Assembly (NCBI GenBank): GCA_946185745.1
Contig: CAMHKQ010000022.1
Coordinates: 1-35,547 of the forward strand
Direction of reading: 5' to 3'
From: an uncultured Bacteroidales bacterium
GTDB lineage: Bacteria; Bacteroidota; Bacteroidia; Bacteroidales; UBA932
Length of the DNA stretch: 35,547 bases
Shown here: piece by piece, positions 16,253 to 24,507 of the stretch
Numbering within the stretch: position 1 is the stretch's first letter
Layout of the letters: the number at the start of each line of letters is the position of its first letter
The notes under the pieces: generated by a model
What the model was told of the DNA's origin: nothing
Database searches by the model: none
What the model saw: the letters and a program-made list of their open reading frames with translations, nothing else
Translations under genes and position numbers: made by a program

Positions 16253-17392
16253 TCAGTTTGTTATGGTGGTTGTGCCGGTTTCTTCGTTCCATCCGTCGAT
16301 GAGCGGGTTGAAGCCTCCGCCGCCGGGATCCACCGGCGGGTCCACCTCTTCGGGCGGGAAATCGTCCACGTCTATCTCCAGCGTGATCACTCCGCCGGTG
16401 GGCAGGGCGCGCACTTGGTCGGTGACGTCTATGCGCACGTTCCTGTAAACTCCGGTGGAGAAGTTCACGTTCAGCACCAGATAATGCTTGACGTCCGGAG
16501 CGGCCTTGACGCTGAGGGAATCGTAGTGGTTGCAGCCCGGCATGCCGAAAGTCAGCACCCTCGCCCCCAGCAGGTCTGGGTCGACAGCCTTGTTGATATG
16601 TACGTCCATAGGTATGCTCACCGTCTCGTTAGACGTGATTCCGGTGCGCAGGTTTACCTCTTCGGCCATTCCGGTGAGTGCGGCGCCGCCCATGCTCCCC
16701 GTCACTCGGCCGTAATTGTGCAGAAGCCGTATCTGCACCAGATAGATGAACGTGTGCGGCAGCAGGTCGCCCAGGATGCGGATGACGTACTGCCCGTCTA
16801 TGAATTCGTAATCTTCGAGGTTGCTGGAGATGTAGTGGGCCCCGTCGAAGAGCACGAAAAGCTCGTCCGGCATGAAGGCCACGTTCTCGTTTATCTCGTC
16901 TTCCACGGCCTTGGTGGCAGCGGCCTTCTGCGCGGTGGTCTGTACCAGCTTGGAGGTCTTTAAGCCGCTGGAAATCACCCTGGTATAAGCGCGGATGTCG
17001 GCGAGCTCGCTGTCGGAACGGTAGAGCAGCACCTCGGAGTCGTTGTTGTGGAAGAGCAGGTTGTGCACTCCCGGGAAGATTTCGGCCTCGCCCCGCAGGC
17101 CGCTGAAATTGTAGGTGTAGTGCGACTTGGGCTCGCCGTCGGCGTTCAGGGTGTAGACGTGCATTCTTATGCCTTTCGGCTTGGAATAGCCGAGGGGCCC
17201 GAAGGCGGCGGTGTCCCAGGCGAAGGTCCACTCTGTCTGCCAGTCCACCTGCCAGAGGAACTGGGCCTGCACCGAGGTCTCCATCATCGTCTGCACTTCC
17301 ACGGGCTTGCGGAGGTGCAGGGGCGGCTCGATGCTGCAGCTGCCCAGGACGAGCAGTGCGGCGAGTGCGGTTATGATGGCCCACGGTCTCAT
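16253..17392 (-). CDS. FimB/Mfa2-family fimbrial anchor lipoprotein
   Basis: This 379-residue protein has the lipobox LLVLGSC and the FimB/Mfa2 family hallmarks: FVLFDGAHY-like (LFVLFDGAHYISSN), HTFIYLVQIRL, and the segment VTGSMGGAALTGMAEEVNL. The family caps the base of the fimbria, anchors it to the outer membrane and regulates its length. It lies upstream of the fimbrillin genes, whereas in Porphyromonas the anchor gene follows the major subunit gene. The ATG overlaps the TGA of the DUF3575 gene by 4 bases. Confidence 0.88.
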   Translation of the reverse strand: MRPWAIITALAALLVLGSCSIEPPLHLRKPVEVQTMMETSVQAQFLWQVDWQTEWTFAWDTAAFGPLGYSKPKGIRMHVYTLNADGEPKSHYTYNFSGLRGEAEIFPGVHNLLFHNNDSEVLLYRSDSELADIRAYTRVISSGLKTSKLVQTTAQKAAATKAVEDEINENVAFMPDELFVLFDGAHYISSNLEDYEFIDGQYVIRILGDLLPHTFIYLVQIRLLHNYGRVTGSMGGAALTGMAEEVNLRTGITSNETVSIPMDVHINKAVDPDLLGARVLTFGMPGCNHYDSLSVKAAPDVKHYLVLNVNFSTGVYRNVRIDVTDQVRALPTGGVITLEIDVDDFPPEEVDPPVDPGGGGFNPLIDGWNEETGTTTITN

Positions 17393-18063
17393 TTGTTCTT
17401 CCTCATTAAAAGGTCGTATCCGATAGAGAAATACAGGCGGACGGGGCCTGCCCAGAAGAGGCGCTTGCTGCGCTCCACGAAGTCTTCGGGCTTGCCGCTG
17501 AAATCATAGTAGTACCATCCGGAAGGGTCGTCTCCCCAGACATATGGGTCGTAGCGGCTCCAGAACACTCCCGCTCCGATGCCGGTGTCGAAGAAGAACC
17601 GGCTGCTGCCGAAATAGTGCTTGTATCCGATGCCCAGGGCCGCGCCTATGCCTTCGCCTTCCCAGCCGCGATCGTCCCAGCCGATGCCGTAGCGTGCGGC
17701 GTTGAGGCTGCCGAAGAGATAGGCCCCGCGGCATGTGATTCCCGCCTGCCCGAAGTACCTCCTGGCCCACAGGGTGATGTTGTTGATCTGCATGAAATCG
17801 TGCCTGTCCTCGTGGCGCCACATGGGCCATTCCACGTCGGCACCGAAGGTGAAGCGGCCCGCCTTGGGGTAGAACTCCGCGCTGAAGCTGGGGATGGAGG
17901 TGAGGCCGTATCCGGGGATGTAGGTGATGTCGTAGAGAAGGTTGCTGCTGACTGCCAACACGGGCCTTGGCATCGTTGCCACGGTGTCTTCAGGCTGTGC
18001 CGGAGTTCCGTCAAACGGGGCTACCGACAGCAGAATTGTAGTTATGCAGCTCAGTAGGGTCAT
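17389..18063 (-). CDS. DUF3575 outer-membrane beta-barrel-like protein
   Basis: This 224-residue DUF3575 protein has an N-terminal signal-like segment, the motif LAVSSNLLYDITYIPGYG, then alternating hydrophobic and aromatic strands (GADVEWPMW, GIGAALGIGYKHYFG, GAGVFWSRYDPY), suggesting a small outer-membrane barrel. DUF3575 genes often occur in Bacteroidales fimbrial clusters, where the product may help assembly. It is the first gene of the operon, and a strong promoter lies directly upstream. Confidence 0.85.
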   Translation of the reverse strand: MTLLSCITTILLSVAPFDGTPAQPEDTVATMPRPVLAVSSNLLYDITYIPGYGLTSIPSFSAEFYPKAGRFTFGADVEWPMWRHEDRHDFMQINNITLWARRYFGQAGITCRGAYLFGSLNAARYGIGWDDRGWEGEGIGAALGIGYKHYFGSSRFFFDTGIGAGVFWSRYDPYVWGDDPSGWYYYDFSGKPEDFVERSKRLFWAGPVRLYFSIGYDLLMRKNK

Positions 18064-18087
18064 GGTTTCGGATACCCCTCCAAGCTA

Positions 18088-18117
18088 CAAATATAAAAAT
18101 TTTATTTTATTCCCAAA
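18088..18117 (-). promoter_or_regulatory. Promoter of the fimbrial operon (-33 and -7)
   Basis: On the minus strand, TTTG (18117-18114), an 18-base AT-rich spacer and TATATTTG (18095-18088) give an almost ideal Bacteroidota promoter. The leader to the ATG at 18063 would be about 18 bases. No invertible-promoter flanks (inverted repeats around it) are visible, so phase variation is not indicated here. Confidence 0.72.
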
Positions 18118-18137
18118 TATTTTTAAATCCCTAAATA

Positions 18138-19772
18138 TTATTCCACCTTCCGGTACCGGTCGCCCGTCACGGTGCGGATGGCGTCGCGGTACATGTCGGG
18201 ATAGCCGTTCCGGAGAGGAGCCACTCCGCGGCCTTCGGGGGTGGTGAGGAAGCGGCCGTTCTCCTCGGGCTTCAGGGCCATGTCGTTGAACATCACGATG
18301 AGGTGCACGCCCAGCTCCTTCCAGGCCGAGAACATCTCTTCCGCGCAGCGTTTGCCATAGCCGGTAAGGAAGTCGCGCCGCTCCTGCCCATGAAGCGCAA
18401 GTGCCTGTTTTTCAATATCTTCCTGCGCTTCAAGATAGCCTTCCTGCAAACCGTCCCGCACCTTCAGGAGGGTGGGATACAGCACGCTGAAACGCGGGTA
18501 GACCATGTTCGAAACCCAGTTGCACACCCAGAATGCCGAGTTCCACGAGAAGTCGACGTCGGAGGCCTCGGGATCGTCGTAGCAGGCGGGAGCTTCGGAG
18601 GTGCAGCAGTACACTGGAGTATAGGCCACCATGGCCGCGTCGTCGTTGCCGAACCAGAGCACTCCGCCCACCTCGTCGGGGAGGAAGCGGCGCATCTGAC
18701 AGACCATCACGCAGGCGCTCTGCTGCGAGGCGATGGGACGCTCATGAAAGTAAGTTTCGCCGTCGATTTCATACTCCTGCGGCCTGGGGCGGTAGGGGGA
18801 ATGCCAGGGGCCTCCGCTCATGTCCACCGTCATGTCGAGGGGCGTGCCCTCGTAGTGGTCGCGCATGGTGTCCATTGCGTCTTTCAGGCTCACTTTCTGG
18901 TCTGGACGCACGTAGAGCGGCATTTCTTCGTAGTCGTCCAGATGGAAGCCGTCCACAGTTGCAAGGTAGCGGCCGAAGTCGCTGCGGTAGCGGTTGAAAA
19001 TGCTCCATACCCTCGCTTCGCAGGCCCTCTGCATGTGGAAATTGGTGGGGCTGTAGGCCTGGCAAAAATCAAAGTCGGCGTCCTCGCCGCTGAAGAAACC
19101 CTTCTTCCTTGCATAGGAAATGACGTCCGGCGAGCAGAGCATCTCTTCATGGCCAAGGAGGCTGTGAATACGGCTCTGGTTGGCGTGCGCCGCGATGCAG
19201 TCGTCGGGGATGCGCACGGCCACCCAGACCGCGCCCTTCTCGTCGGCGCCCTTGCCAATCATTTCCAGCATCCACACTTCGTCGGGGTCGGCTACGGAGA
19301 AGGTCTCGCCGGAACTGGCGTAGCCGTATTCCGCCACCAGGCCGGTCATCACGGCGATGGCTTCCCGGGCGTTCGACGCCCGTTCGAGCGCCAGCTGCAT
19401 GAGGGCGGTGTAATGCATTATCCCGTCTGGATTCTCCTGCCCCTCGCGGCCCACCCAGGTGGTTTCCACGATGGAGAGCTGGTTGTCGTTGATATAGCCT
19501 GTAACCCTATGGGTATAAGGCACTTGCGGAATTGTGCCGAGTAACCTGTGGTTGTCGTAGTCCCACACTTCCGAGAGCTCCCCCGGAGCGTGCTGGCCGC
19601 CCGGGGTTACCTTCAGCCTGATGAACATGCCGTAGTTGTCCATGTTGTAGGTGACGAAGGTCGAGCCGTCGGCGGATGCCTTTTTGCCGACCAGCAGGTT
19701 AGTGCAGGCAAACGCCTGGATGCCGCCGGCAAGCGCGGCCGCCATGGCTATGGTCAGAAACCTTAATTTCAT
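18138..19772 (-). CDS. C69-family dipeptidase (Ntn hydrolase)
   Basis: This 544-residue exported peptidase belongs to family C69. The predicted signal peptide ends at FA, exposing Cys23 (ACTNLLVGKKASADGS) as the N-terminal nucleophile. Further family segments are FVTYNMDNYG, QLSIVETTWVGR, GETFSVADPDEVWMLEMIGKG and WVAVRIPDDCIAAHANQSRI. It would hydrolyse dipeptides in the periplasm or at the cell surface. The start is ATG at 19772, overlapping the TGA of the AraC regulator gene (ATGA). The frame stays open far upstream through the araC gene, but that extension is a shadow. Confidence 0.9.
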   Translation of the reverse strand: MKLRFLTIAMAAALAGGIQAFACTNLLVGKKASADGSTFVTYNMDNYGMFIRLKVTPGGQHAPGELSEVWDYDNHRLLGTIPQVPYTHRVTGYINDNQLSIVETTWVGREGQENPDGIMHYTALMQLALERASNAREAIAVMTGLVAEYGYASSGETFSVADPDEVWMLEMIGKGADEKGAVWVAVRIPDDCIAAHANQSRIHSLLGHEEMLCSPDVISYARKKGFFSGEDADFDFCQAYSPTNFHMQRACEARVWSIFNRYRSDFGRYLATVDGFHLDDYEEMPLYVRPDQKVSLKDAMDTMRDHYEGTPLDMTVDMSGGPWHSPYRPRPQEYEIDGETYFHERPIASQQSACVMVCQMRRFLPDEVGGVLWFGNDDAAMVAYTPVYCCTSEAPACYDDPEASDVDFSWNSAFWVCNWVSNMVYPRFSVLYPTLLKVRDGLQEGYLEAQEDIEKQALALHGQERRDFLTGYGKRCAEEMFSAWKELGVHLIVMFNDMALKPEENGRFLTTPEGRGVAPLRNGYPDMYRDAIRTVTGDRYRKVE

Positions 19773-20662
19773 GCCTTGCGTCCTTTTCCCTGGGTGAAAT
19801 GCCTGTATTCCAGCGGGGTCATTCCGGTGGCCCGCTTGAAGGCGGTGAAGAAATAGTCTTCGTTTTCGAAGCCCATTTCGAAGGCCACCCGCTTGATGGA
19901 GTGGGATGTGTTGGTGAGCGTTTCCTTCACCTTGCCTATTTTCACGTCGTGGATGTAGCGGGCGGGTGAGATGCCGGTGTACATCTTGAAGATGCGCCTG
20001 AAATTGGAATAGCCCAGATGCAGGCTTTCCGCCACGTTTTCGGGGGAGATGGTGCGGAACTGTTCGGATATCAGGATTTTGGCCTGATTCACCAGGTCCG
20101 CCACGTCCGACAGAGCTTCGTTGCGTGCGTAAAAACGGCCGAGGCTGAGCAGGTGGGCCAGAAGGCCTCCGAGCCGCGGCTGGAAGCCGGACTTCTGCTG
20201 CATGGCGGTTTCTATGGCTTCTTCGTAGAGTTCCACCAGGTCGTTGTGCAGGCCTGCCTGCCACACGGGCGTCGCGGGGGAAAAGAAGCTGTTCCGCACC
20301 CAGGCGTCCATCTGGCTGCCCTGGAAGCCTATCCAGTATTCGGCCCATCCGGTCTCCGGATCCGGTCTGTAGGAATGCCATTCGCCGGGGAAAAGCAGGA
20401 ACATGCTGCCCTGCTGCACGTGTACCGGATGTGCAAGGCTGGCGCTGCGGAAGGTTCCTTCGCCGCTGGTGATGTAGAGCAGCTGGTATTCGTCCAGGAT
20501 GCGTCCGTGTTCCGCAGAGAACAGATATCGTGACGGATGGTTGGAAGGAGGATAATGCTCCCCCGGGTTGACCTGCTGGCGGCCCACGGAATTGACCGCG
20601 ACTCCCCAGGTGAGGTCATTTGGCCCTATGGCGAGATACTTCAGGTGAATTGAATCGCTCAT
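19769..20662 (-). CDS. rhaR: AraC-family regulator, probable rhamnose-operon activator
   Basis: This 297-residue regulator has an N-terminal cupin-type sensor domain (QLLYITSGEGTF, FLLFPGEWHSYRPD) and two C-terminal helix-turn-helix motifs (ENVAESLHLGYSNFRRIFK; GFENEDYFFTAFKRATG). It is divergent from rhaB with a 133-base intergenic region, the layout expected for a RhaR/RhaS-type activator that responds to L-rhamnose. The first intergenic -7 box on its strand is at 20685-20692. It shares a 4-base overlap with the C69 dipeptidase gene downstream. The family is certain; the symbol is inferred from location. Confidence 0.85.
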   Translation of the reverse strand: MSDSIHLKYLAIGPNDLTWGVAVNSVGRQQVNPGEHYPPSNHPSRYLFSAEHGRILDEYQLLYITSGEGTFRSASLAHPVHVQQGSMFLLFPGEWHSYRPDPETGWAEYWIGFQGSQMDAWVRNSFFSPATPVWQAGLHNDLVELYEEAIETAMQQKSGFQPRLGGLLAHLLSLGRFYARNEALSDVADLVNQAKILISEQFRTISPENVAESLHLGYSNFRRIFKMYTGISPARYIHDVKIGKVKETLTNTSHSIKRVAFEMGFENEDYFFTAFKRATGMTPLEYRHFTQGKGRKA

Positions 20663-20684
20663 GGTATATTTGACAGGTTTTCCT

Positions 20685-20718
20685 CAAATATAGTGATTTG
20701 AAATGTATATGTATCAAA
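20685..20718 (-). promoter_or_regulatory. Promoter of the AraC regulator gene
   Basis: On the minus strand, TATATTTG (20692-20685) matches the -7 consensus. TTTG (20718-20715) lies 22 bases upstream, close to the usual -33 spacing. The leader would be about 16 bases. Confidence 0.55.
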
Positions 20719-20733
20719 AAATAGAGTTTTTAT

Positions 20734-20769
20734 CGCAAAACTCGCATAGCGTCATGGCCGCAAACCCTC
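20734..20769 (+). promoter_or_regulatory. Candidate AraC-family operator half-sites upstream of rhaB
   Basis: Two similar direct motifs, CGCAAAACTC (20734-20743) and CGCAAACCCTC (20759-20769), are offset by about 25 bases and abut the rhaB -7 box. AraC-type activators bind direct half-sites next to the promoter. This is suggestive only, since the motif is short and was found by eye. Confidence 0.3.
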
Positions 20770-20777
20770 TATTTTTG
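20770..20777 (+). promoter_or_regulatory. -7 promoter box of the rhamnose operon
   Basis: TATTTTTG matches TAnnTTTG and lies 18 bases upstream of the rhaB ATG. There is no TTTG at the -33 position, which fits a promoter that depends on an activator. Confidence 0.5.
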
Positions 20778-20795
20778 TATGCAATAATAATATTA

Positions 20796-22184
20796 ATGGG
20801 CAAACACACTTTTCTCGCATTCGACTGCGGAGCCACATCGGGGCGCGCGGTCTTCGCCACCTTCGATGGCGGAACCTTCTCCATGGAAGAAGTCTACCGT
20901 TTCCCGAGCGGCATAATAGAACTGCACGGGAAGTACTACTGGGACATCTTCGCCATCTATGAGCATTTTGTGAAGTGCCTCGATTCCCTTGAACACAAGG
21001 GCATCAGGCCCGATTCCATCGGCATCGACACCTGGGGCGTGGACTTTGGCTTCGCGGGCGATGACGGCACGGTGCTCTCGAATCCCCGTTCCTACCGCGA
21101 CCCATACACTGCCGGCGTGCCCGAAAAGGTGTTTCTGGAAATCCCCCGCGAAGAACTCTATGCCGCCACCGGTATCCAGATCCTCAACTTTAACTCCGTT
21201 TTCCAGCTCTGCGCCCAGAAGGCCGAAGGCTTCTCTCCGCTGAAGGCCGCGAAGCACCTGCTGTTCGTCCCCGACCTGCTCGCTTACATGCTGACAGGAA
21301 ACAAAGTCTGCGAATACACCATCGCCTCCACTTCGGGCATGATGGACCAGCAGGCCCGCCAGTTCGACAAGGCTCTCCTCGAGCGCCTGGGGCTCCGCAC
21401 CGACATCCTTCTGCCCATCGTGCAGCCCGGAACGGAAGTGGGCCGGTACAAGGGCATCCCGGTGATCGCCGTGGCGGGGCACGACACCGCTTCGGCAATC
21501 GCCGCCGTCCCGGCGCACGACGAAAACTTCGCCTACCTTTCCAGCGGCACCTGGAGCCTCATGGGCATCGAGGCGCCCGCGCCCATAATAAACGCCGAGT
21601 CCGCCCGCCTCAACTTCACCAACGAGGGCGGCATCGACGGCACCACCCGTTTCCTCAAGAACATCACCGGCATGTGGCTGCTGGAACAGTGCCGCAAGGT
21701 CTGGAAGGCCGAGGGGAAAGACTACGGCTACTCGCAGCTCATGGAGATGGCCGCTTCCGAGAAGGATTTCCCCGGCCGCATCGACCCGGACGACCCGCGC
21801 TTCGCCAACCCGGCGGACATGGTCGCGGAAATAAAAGCCGCCGTCGGCGGGGATATGTCCGATGCCCAGATAGTCTCCTGCATCTACCACAGCCTGGTGG
21901 ACACTTACCGAAAGGTGCTCGGAATGCTGCGGAGCTTTGCTTCCTTCCCCATTGAAAGGCTCCATGTCATCGGCGGAGGCAGCGCCAACGAGCTGCTGAA
22001 CCAGTGGACGGCGGACGCCCTCGGCATCCCCGTCATTGCAGGCCCCGTCGAAGCCACCGCCATAGGCAACGTCATGATGCAGGCGCGCGCCGCCGGGCTC
22101 GTCAGGGACCGCTGGGAAATGCGCAGCATCGTGGCCAGATCATTCGACCTCAAACTTTTCACCCCGTCAACTAAAACCCTTTGA
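20796..22184 (+). CDS. rhaB: L-rhamnulokinase
   Basis: This 462-residue FGGY-family kinase phosphorylates L-rhamnulose to L-rhamnulose 1-phosphate in the cytoplasm. The N-terminal phosphate-binding segment (LAFDCGATSGRAV), the DTWGVDFGF motif, the catalytic aspartate in GHDTAS (D230) and the C-terminal VIGGGSANELLNQW adenosine motif are all present. The start is ATG at 20796. An upstream extension to 20703 would cross the promoter and lacks family similarity. It is the first gene of the rha operon, and the isomerase gene begins 5 bases after its stop. The C-terminal tail FDLKLFTP is echoed in the chimeric stump at 24508-24618. Confidence 0.95.
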   Translation: MGKHTFLAFDCGATSGRAVFATFDGGTFSMEEVYRFPSGIIELHGKYYWDIFAIYEHFVKCLDSLEHKGIRPDSIGIDTWGVDFGFAGDDGTVLSNPRSYRDPYTAGVPEKVFLEIPREELYAATGIQILNFNSVFQLCAQKAEGFSPLKAAKHLLFVPDLLAYMLTGNKVCEYTIASTSGMMDQQARQFDKALLERLGLRTDILLPIVQPGTEVGRYKGIPVIAVAGHDTASAIAAVPAHDENFAYLSSGTWSLMGIEAPAPIINAESARLNFTNEGGIDGTTRFLKNITGMWLLEQCRKVWKAEGKDYGYSQLMEMAASEKDFPGRIDPDDPRFANPADMVAEIKAAVGGDMSDAQIVSCIYHSLVDTYRKVLGMLRSFASFPIERLHVIGGGSANELLNQWTADALGIPVIAGPVEATAIGNVMMQARAAGLVRDRWEMRSIVARSFDLKLFTPSTKTL

Positions 22185-22189
22185 CCAAT

Positions 22190-23440
22190 ATGAAAGAATC
22201 CCAAATACTGAAGGCTTATGAGATCGCCAAGGAACGGTACGCAGCCATCGGCGTAGACACCGACAAAGCCGTCGGTGAGCTCGAAAAGCAGCAGATTTCC
22301 CTCCATTGCTGGCAGACCGACGACGTGGTCGGCTTCGAAAGCGGAGAGGCCCTTTCGGGCGGCATCCAGACCACCGGCAACTATCCCGGCAGGGCCCGCA
22401 ACATCGACGAGGTCCGCAAAGACCTCGAGTTCGTGAAAACCCTTCTCGCCGGCAACCACCGCGTGAACCTCCACGAAATCTACGGAGATTTCAAAGGCGA
22501 AAGGGTAGACCGCGACCAGGTGGAAACCAGGCATTTCCAGAGCTGGATCGACTGGGCGAAGGCCAACAATTTCAAGCTCGACTTCAACTCCACCTCTTTC
22601 TCGCATCCGAAGAGCGGCGACCTCTCCCTCGCAAATCCCGACAAGGGCATCCGTGATTTCTGGATCGAGCACACCAAGCGCTGCCGCCGCATAGCCGATG
22701 ATATGGGCAAGGCCCAGGGCGACCCCTGCATCATGAACATCTGGGTGCATGACGGCTCCAAGGACATCACCGTCAACCGCAAGTACTACCGCGAGCTGCT
22801 CATGCAGTCGCTCGACGAAATCCTCGCTGAAAAGCTCCCCGGAATGAAGTCCTGCGTCGAAGCCAAGCTCTTCGGCATCGGCCTTGAGAGCTACACCGTC
22901 GGGTCGATGGATTTCTTCGAGGGCTACTGCGCCACCCGCAAGGTAATCTACACCCTGGACACCGGCCATTACGAGCCCACCGAGAACATTTCCGACAAGG
23001 TTTCTTCGCTGCTGCTCTACGTGCCAGAGCTCATGCTCCATGTGAGCCGCCCGGTCCGCTGGGACTCCGACCACGTAACCATAATGAACGACCAGACCCT
23101 CGACTTCTTCAAGGAGCTCGTCCGCGCCGACGGTCTCGACCGCGCCCATGTGGGCCTCGACTATTTCGATGCCTCCATCAACCGCATCGGCGCCTATGTA
23201 ATCGGTGCACGGGCCACCCAGAAATGCATCCTCAGCGCCCTTCTCGAGCCTCTCGCCAAGCTGCGCGAGTACGAGGCGAACGGCCAGGGCTTCCAGCGTC
23301 TCGCCCTCCTCGAAGAGGCCAAGACGCTCCCGTTCGGCGCGGTGTTCGACTATTTCAACTACAAGAACGGCGTCCCCGTGGGCGAAGAGTTCATCCCGGC
23401 AATCGAGAAATACGAACGCGACGTAACATCCAAAAGGTAA
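22190..23440 (+). CDS. rhaA: L-rhamnose isomerase
   Basis: This 416-residue enzyme interconverts L-rhamnose and L-rhamnulose, the first step of the pathway. It is full length and closely matches the family throughout (ISLHCWQTDDVVGFE, SGGIQTTGNYPGRARN, HDGSKDITVNRKYYRELL, YTLDTGHYEPTENISDK, HVSRPVRWDSDHV). These contain the His, Asp and Glu metal ligands of the TIM-barrel active site. The start is ATG at 22190; a TTG nine bases earlier overlaps the rhaB stop and is less likely. Confidence 0.95.
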   Translation: MKESQILKAYEIAKERYAAIGVDTDKAVGELEKQQISLHCWQTDDVVGFESGEALSGGIQTTGNYPGRARNIDEVRKDLEFVKTLLAGNHRVNLHEIYGDFKGERVDRDQVETRHFQSWIDWAKANNFKLDFNSTSFSHPKSGDLSLANPDKGIRDFWIEHTKRCRRIADDMGKAQGDPCIMNIWVHDGSKDITVNRKYYRELLMQSLDEILAEKLPGMKSCVEAKLFGIGLESYTVGSMDFFEGYCATRKVIYTLDTGHYEPTENISDKVSSLLLYVPELMLHVSRPVRWDSDHVTIMNDQTLDFFKELVRADGLDRAHVGLDYFDASINRIGAYVIGARATQKCILSALLEPLAKLREYEANGQGFQRLALLEEAKTLPFGAVFDYFNYKNGVPVGEEFIPAIEKYERDVTSKR

Positions 23441-23447
23441 AGGAGAT

Positions 23448-23469
23448 GCTCGGTCAGGCCGGGCATGAC
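23448..23469 (-). repeat. Short GTCAT-CCGG palindrome between rhaA and rhaT
   Basis: On the minus strand it reads GTCATGCCCGG (23469-23459), sharing the GTCATNNCCGG motif of the two palindromic elements and of 32717-32727. It sits in an imperfect inverted repeat (ATGCTCGG/CCGGGCAT). It covers an upstream in-frame ATG at 23465 and so favours the next ATG (23474) as the rhaT start. Confidence 0.5.
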
Positions 23470-23473
23470 GACT

Positions 23474-24481
23474 ATGGAAATTGTAATCGGTTTGCTTATC
23501 ATCGCCGTCGGCGCCTTCTGCCAGAGCAGCAGCTACGTTCCCATCAACAAAATAAAGGAATGGAGCTGGGAGAGCTACTGGATAGTTCAGGGCGTGTTCG
23601 CATGGCTCGTCTTCCCGCTGATTGGCGCGCTCCTGGCGGTACCGCAGGGGGAAAGCCTCTTCGCATTGTTCGCCGCCAATCCCAAGGCGAGCCTCCTCAC
23701 CATGCTGTTCGGCGTCCTCTGGGGCGTCGGGGGCCTCACCTTCGGCCTCAGTATGCGTTACCTCGGCGTAGCCCTCGGCCAGTCGCTGGCCCTCGGCACC
23801 TGCTCCGCCCTCGGAGCTATCCTCGGGCCGGTGCTCACCGGTCACGCCCATGACCTCACCTCCTCCGTCATCATCGGTGTGGTGGTCACCCTGGTAGGCA
23901 TCGCCATAATAGGCATCGCCGGCGCCATGAAGGCCGCCTCCCTGCCCGAGGAGGAAAGGAAAAAGGCGGTCAAGGACTTCAACTTCGGCAAAGGCATAGC
24001 CGTCGCTCTGCTGGCCGGCCTCATGAGCGCCTGCTTCAACATAGGCCTCAGCTTCGGCGAGCCCCTTTCCTGGGCTCAGACCCCCGACATCTTCAAGGGG
24101 CTCCCCGCAACCCTTCTGGTAACCGTGGGCGGTTTCATCACCAACGCCTGCTACTGTTTCTACCAGAACGGCAAGAACAAGACCTGGGGCGACTATCGCC
24201 GTGGGGACCTGTGGGGCCACAACCTGCTGTTCTGCGCCCTGGCCGGCCTGCTGTGGTACAGCCAGTTCTTCGGCCTGAGCCTCGGAAAGGGCTTCCTGTC
24301 CTCCAGCCCGGTGCTCATCACCTTCAGCTGGTGCATCCTCATGGCCCTCAACGTGGTGTTCTCCAACGTGTGGGGAATCATCCTCAAAGAATGGAAGGGA
24401 GTGTCCAAAAAGACGGTGGCTGTCCTCCTTCTCGGCCTGGCGGTATTGATAGTGAGTACTTTCCTGCCGCAGTTAATATGA
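23474..24481 (+). CDS. rhaT: L-rhamnose/proton symporter RhaT
   Basis: This 335-residue ten-helix permease of the RhaT family imports L-rhamnose. Diagnostic segments are AVGAFCQSSSYVPI, GVLWGVGGLTFGLSMRYLG and SACFNIGLSFGEP. The start at 23474 is preferred because it matches the family N-terminus (MEIVIGLLII). The alternative ATG at 23465 lies within a short palindromic repeat. It follows the isomerase gene after 33 bases and is followed by the E2-rhaB stump rather than directly by rhaD. Confidence 0.93.
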   Translation: MEIVIGLLIIAVGAFCQSSSYVPINKIKEWSWESYWIVQGVFAWLVFPLIGALLAVPQGESLFALFAANPKASLLTMLFGVLWGVGGLTFGLSMRYLGVALGQSLALGTCSALGAILGPVLTGHAHDLTSSVIIGVVVTLVGIAIIGIAGAMKAASLPEEERKKAVKDFNFGKGIAVALLAGLMSACFNIGLSFGEPLSWAQTPDIFKGLPATLLVTVGGFITNACYCFYQNGKNKTWGDYRRGDLWGHNLLFCALAGLLWYSQFFGLSLGKGFLSSSPVLITFSWCILMALNVVFSNVWGIILKEWKGVSKKTVAVLLLGLAVLIVSTFLPQLI

Positions 24482-24507
24482 TTTTTATTGCAGTTAAATT
24501 ATAGTAA

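Noticed and set aside
18064..18137. Possible invertible phase-variable promoter for the fimbriae
   Set aside because: I see no flanking inverted repeats and no recombinase gene nearby; the promoter reads simply towards the operon.
18138..20381. A long N-terminal extension of the C69 dipeptidase
   Set aside because: The extra 203 codons lie wholly within the araC gene in another frame and would bury the signal peptide and the N-terminal catalytic cysteine.
21905..24220. A 771-codon open frame on the minus strand across rhaB, rhaA and rhaT
   Set aside because: It crosses three well-identified genes in antisense and resembles no protein family. GC-rich third positions explain the lack of stops.
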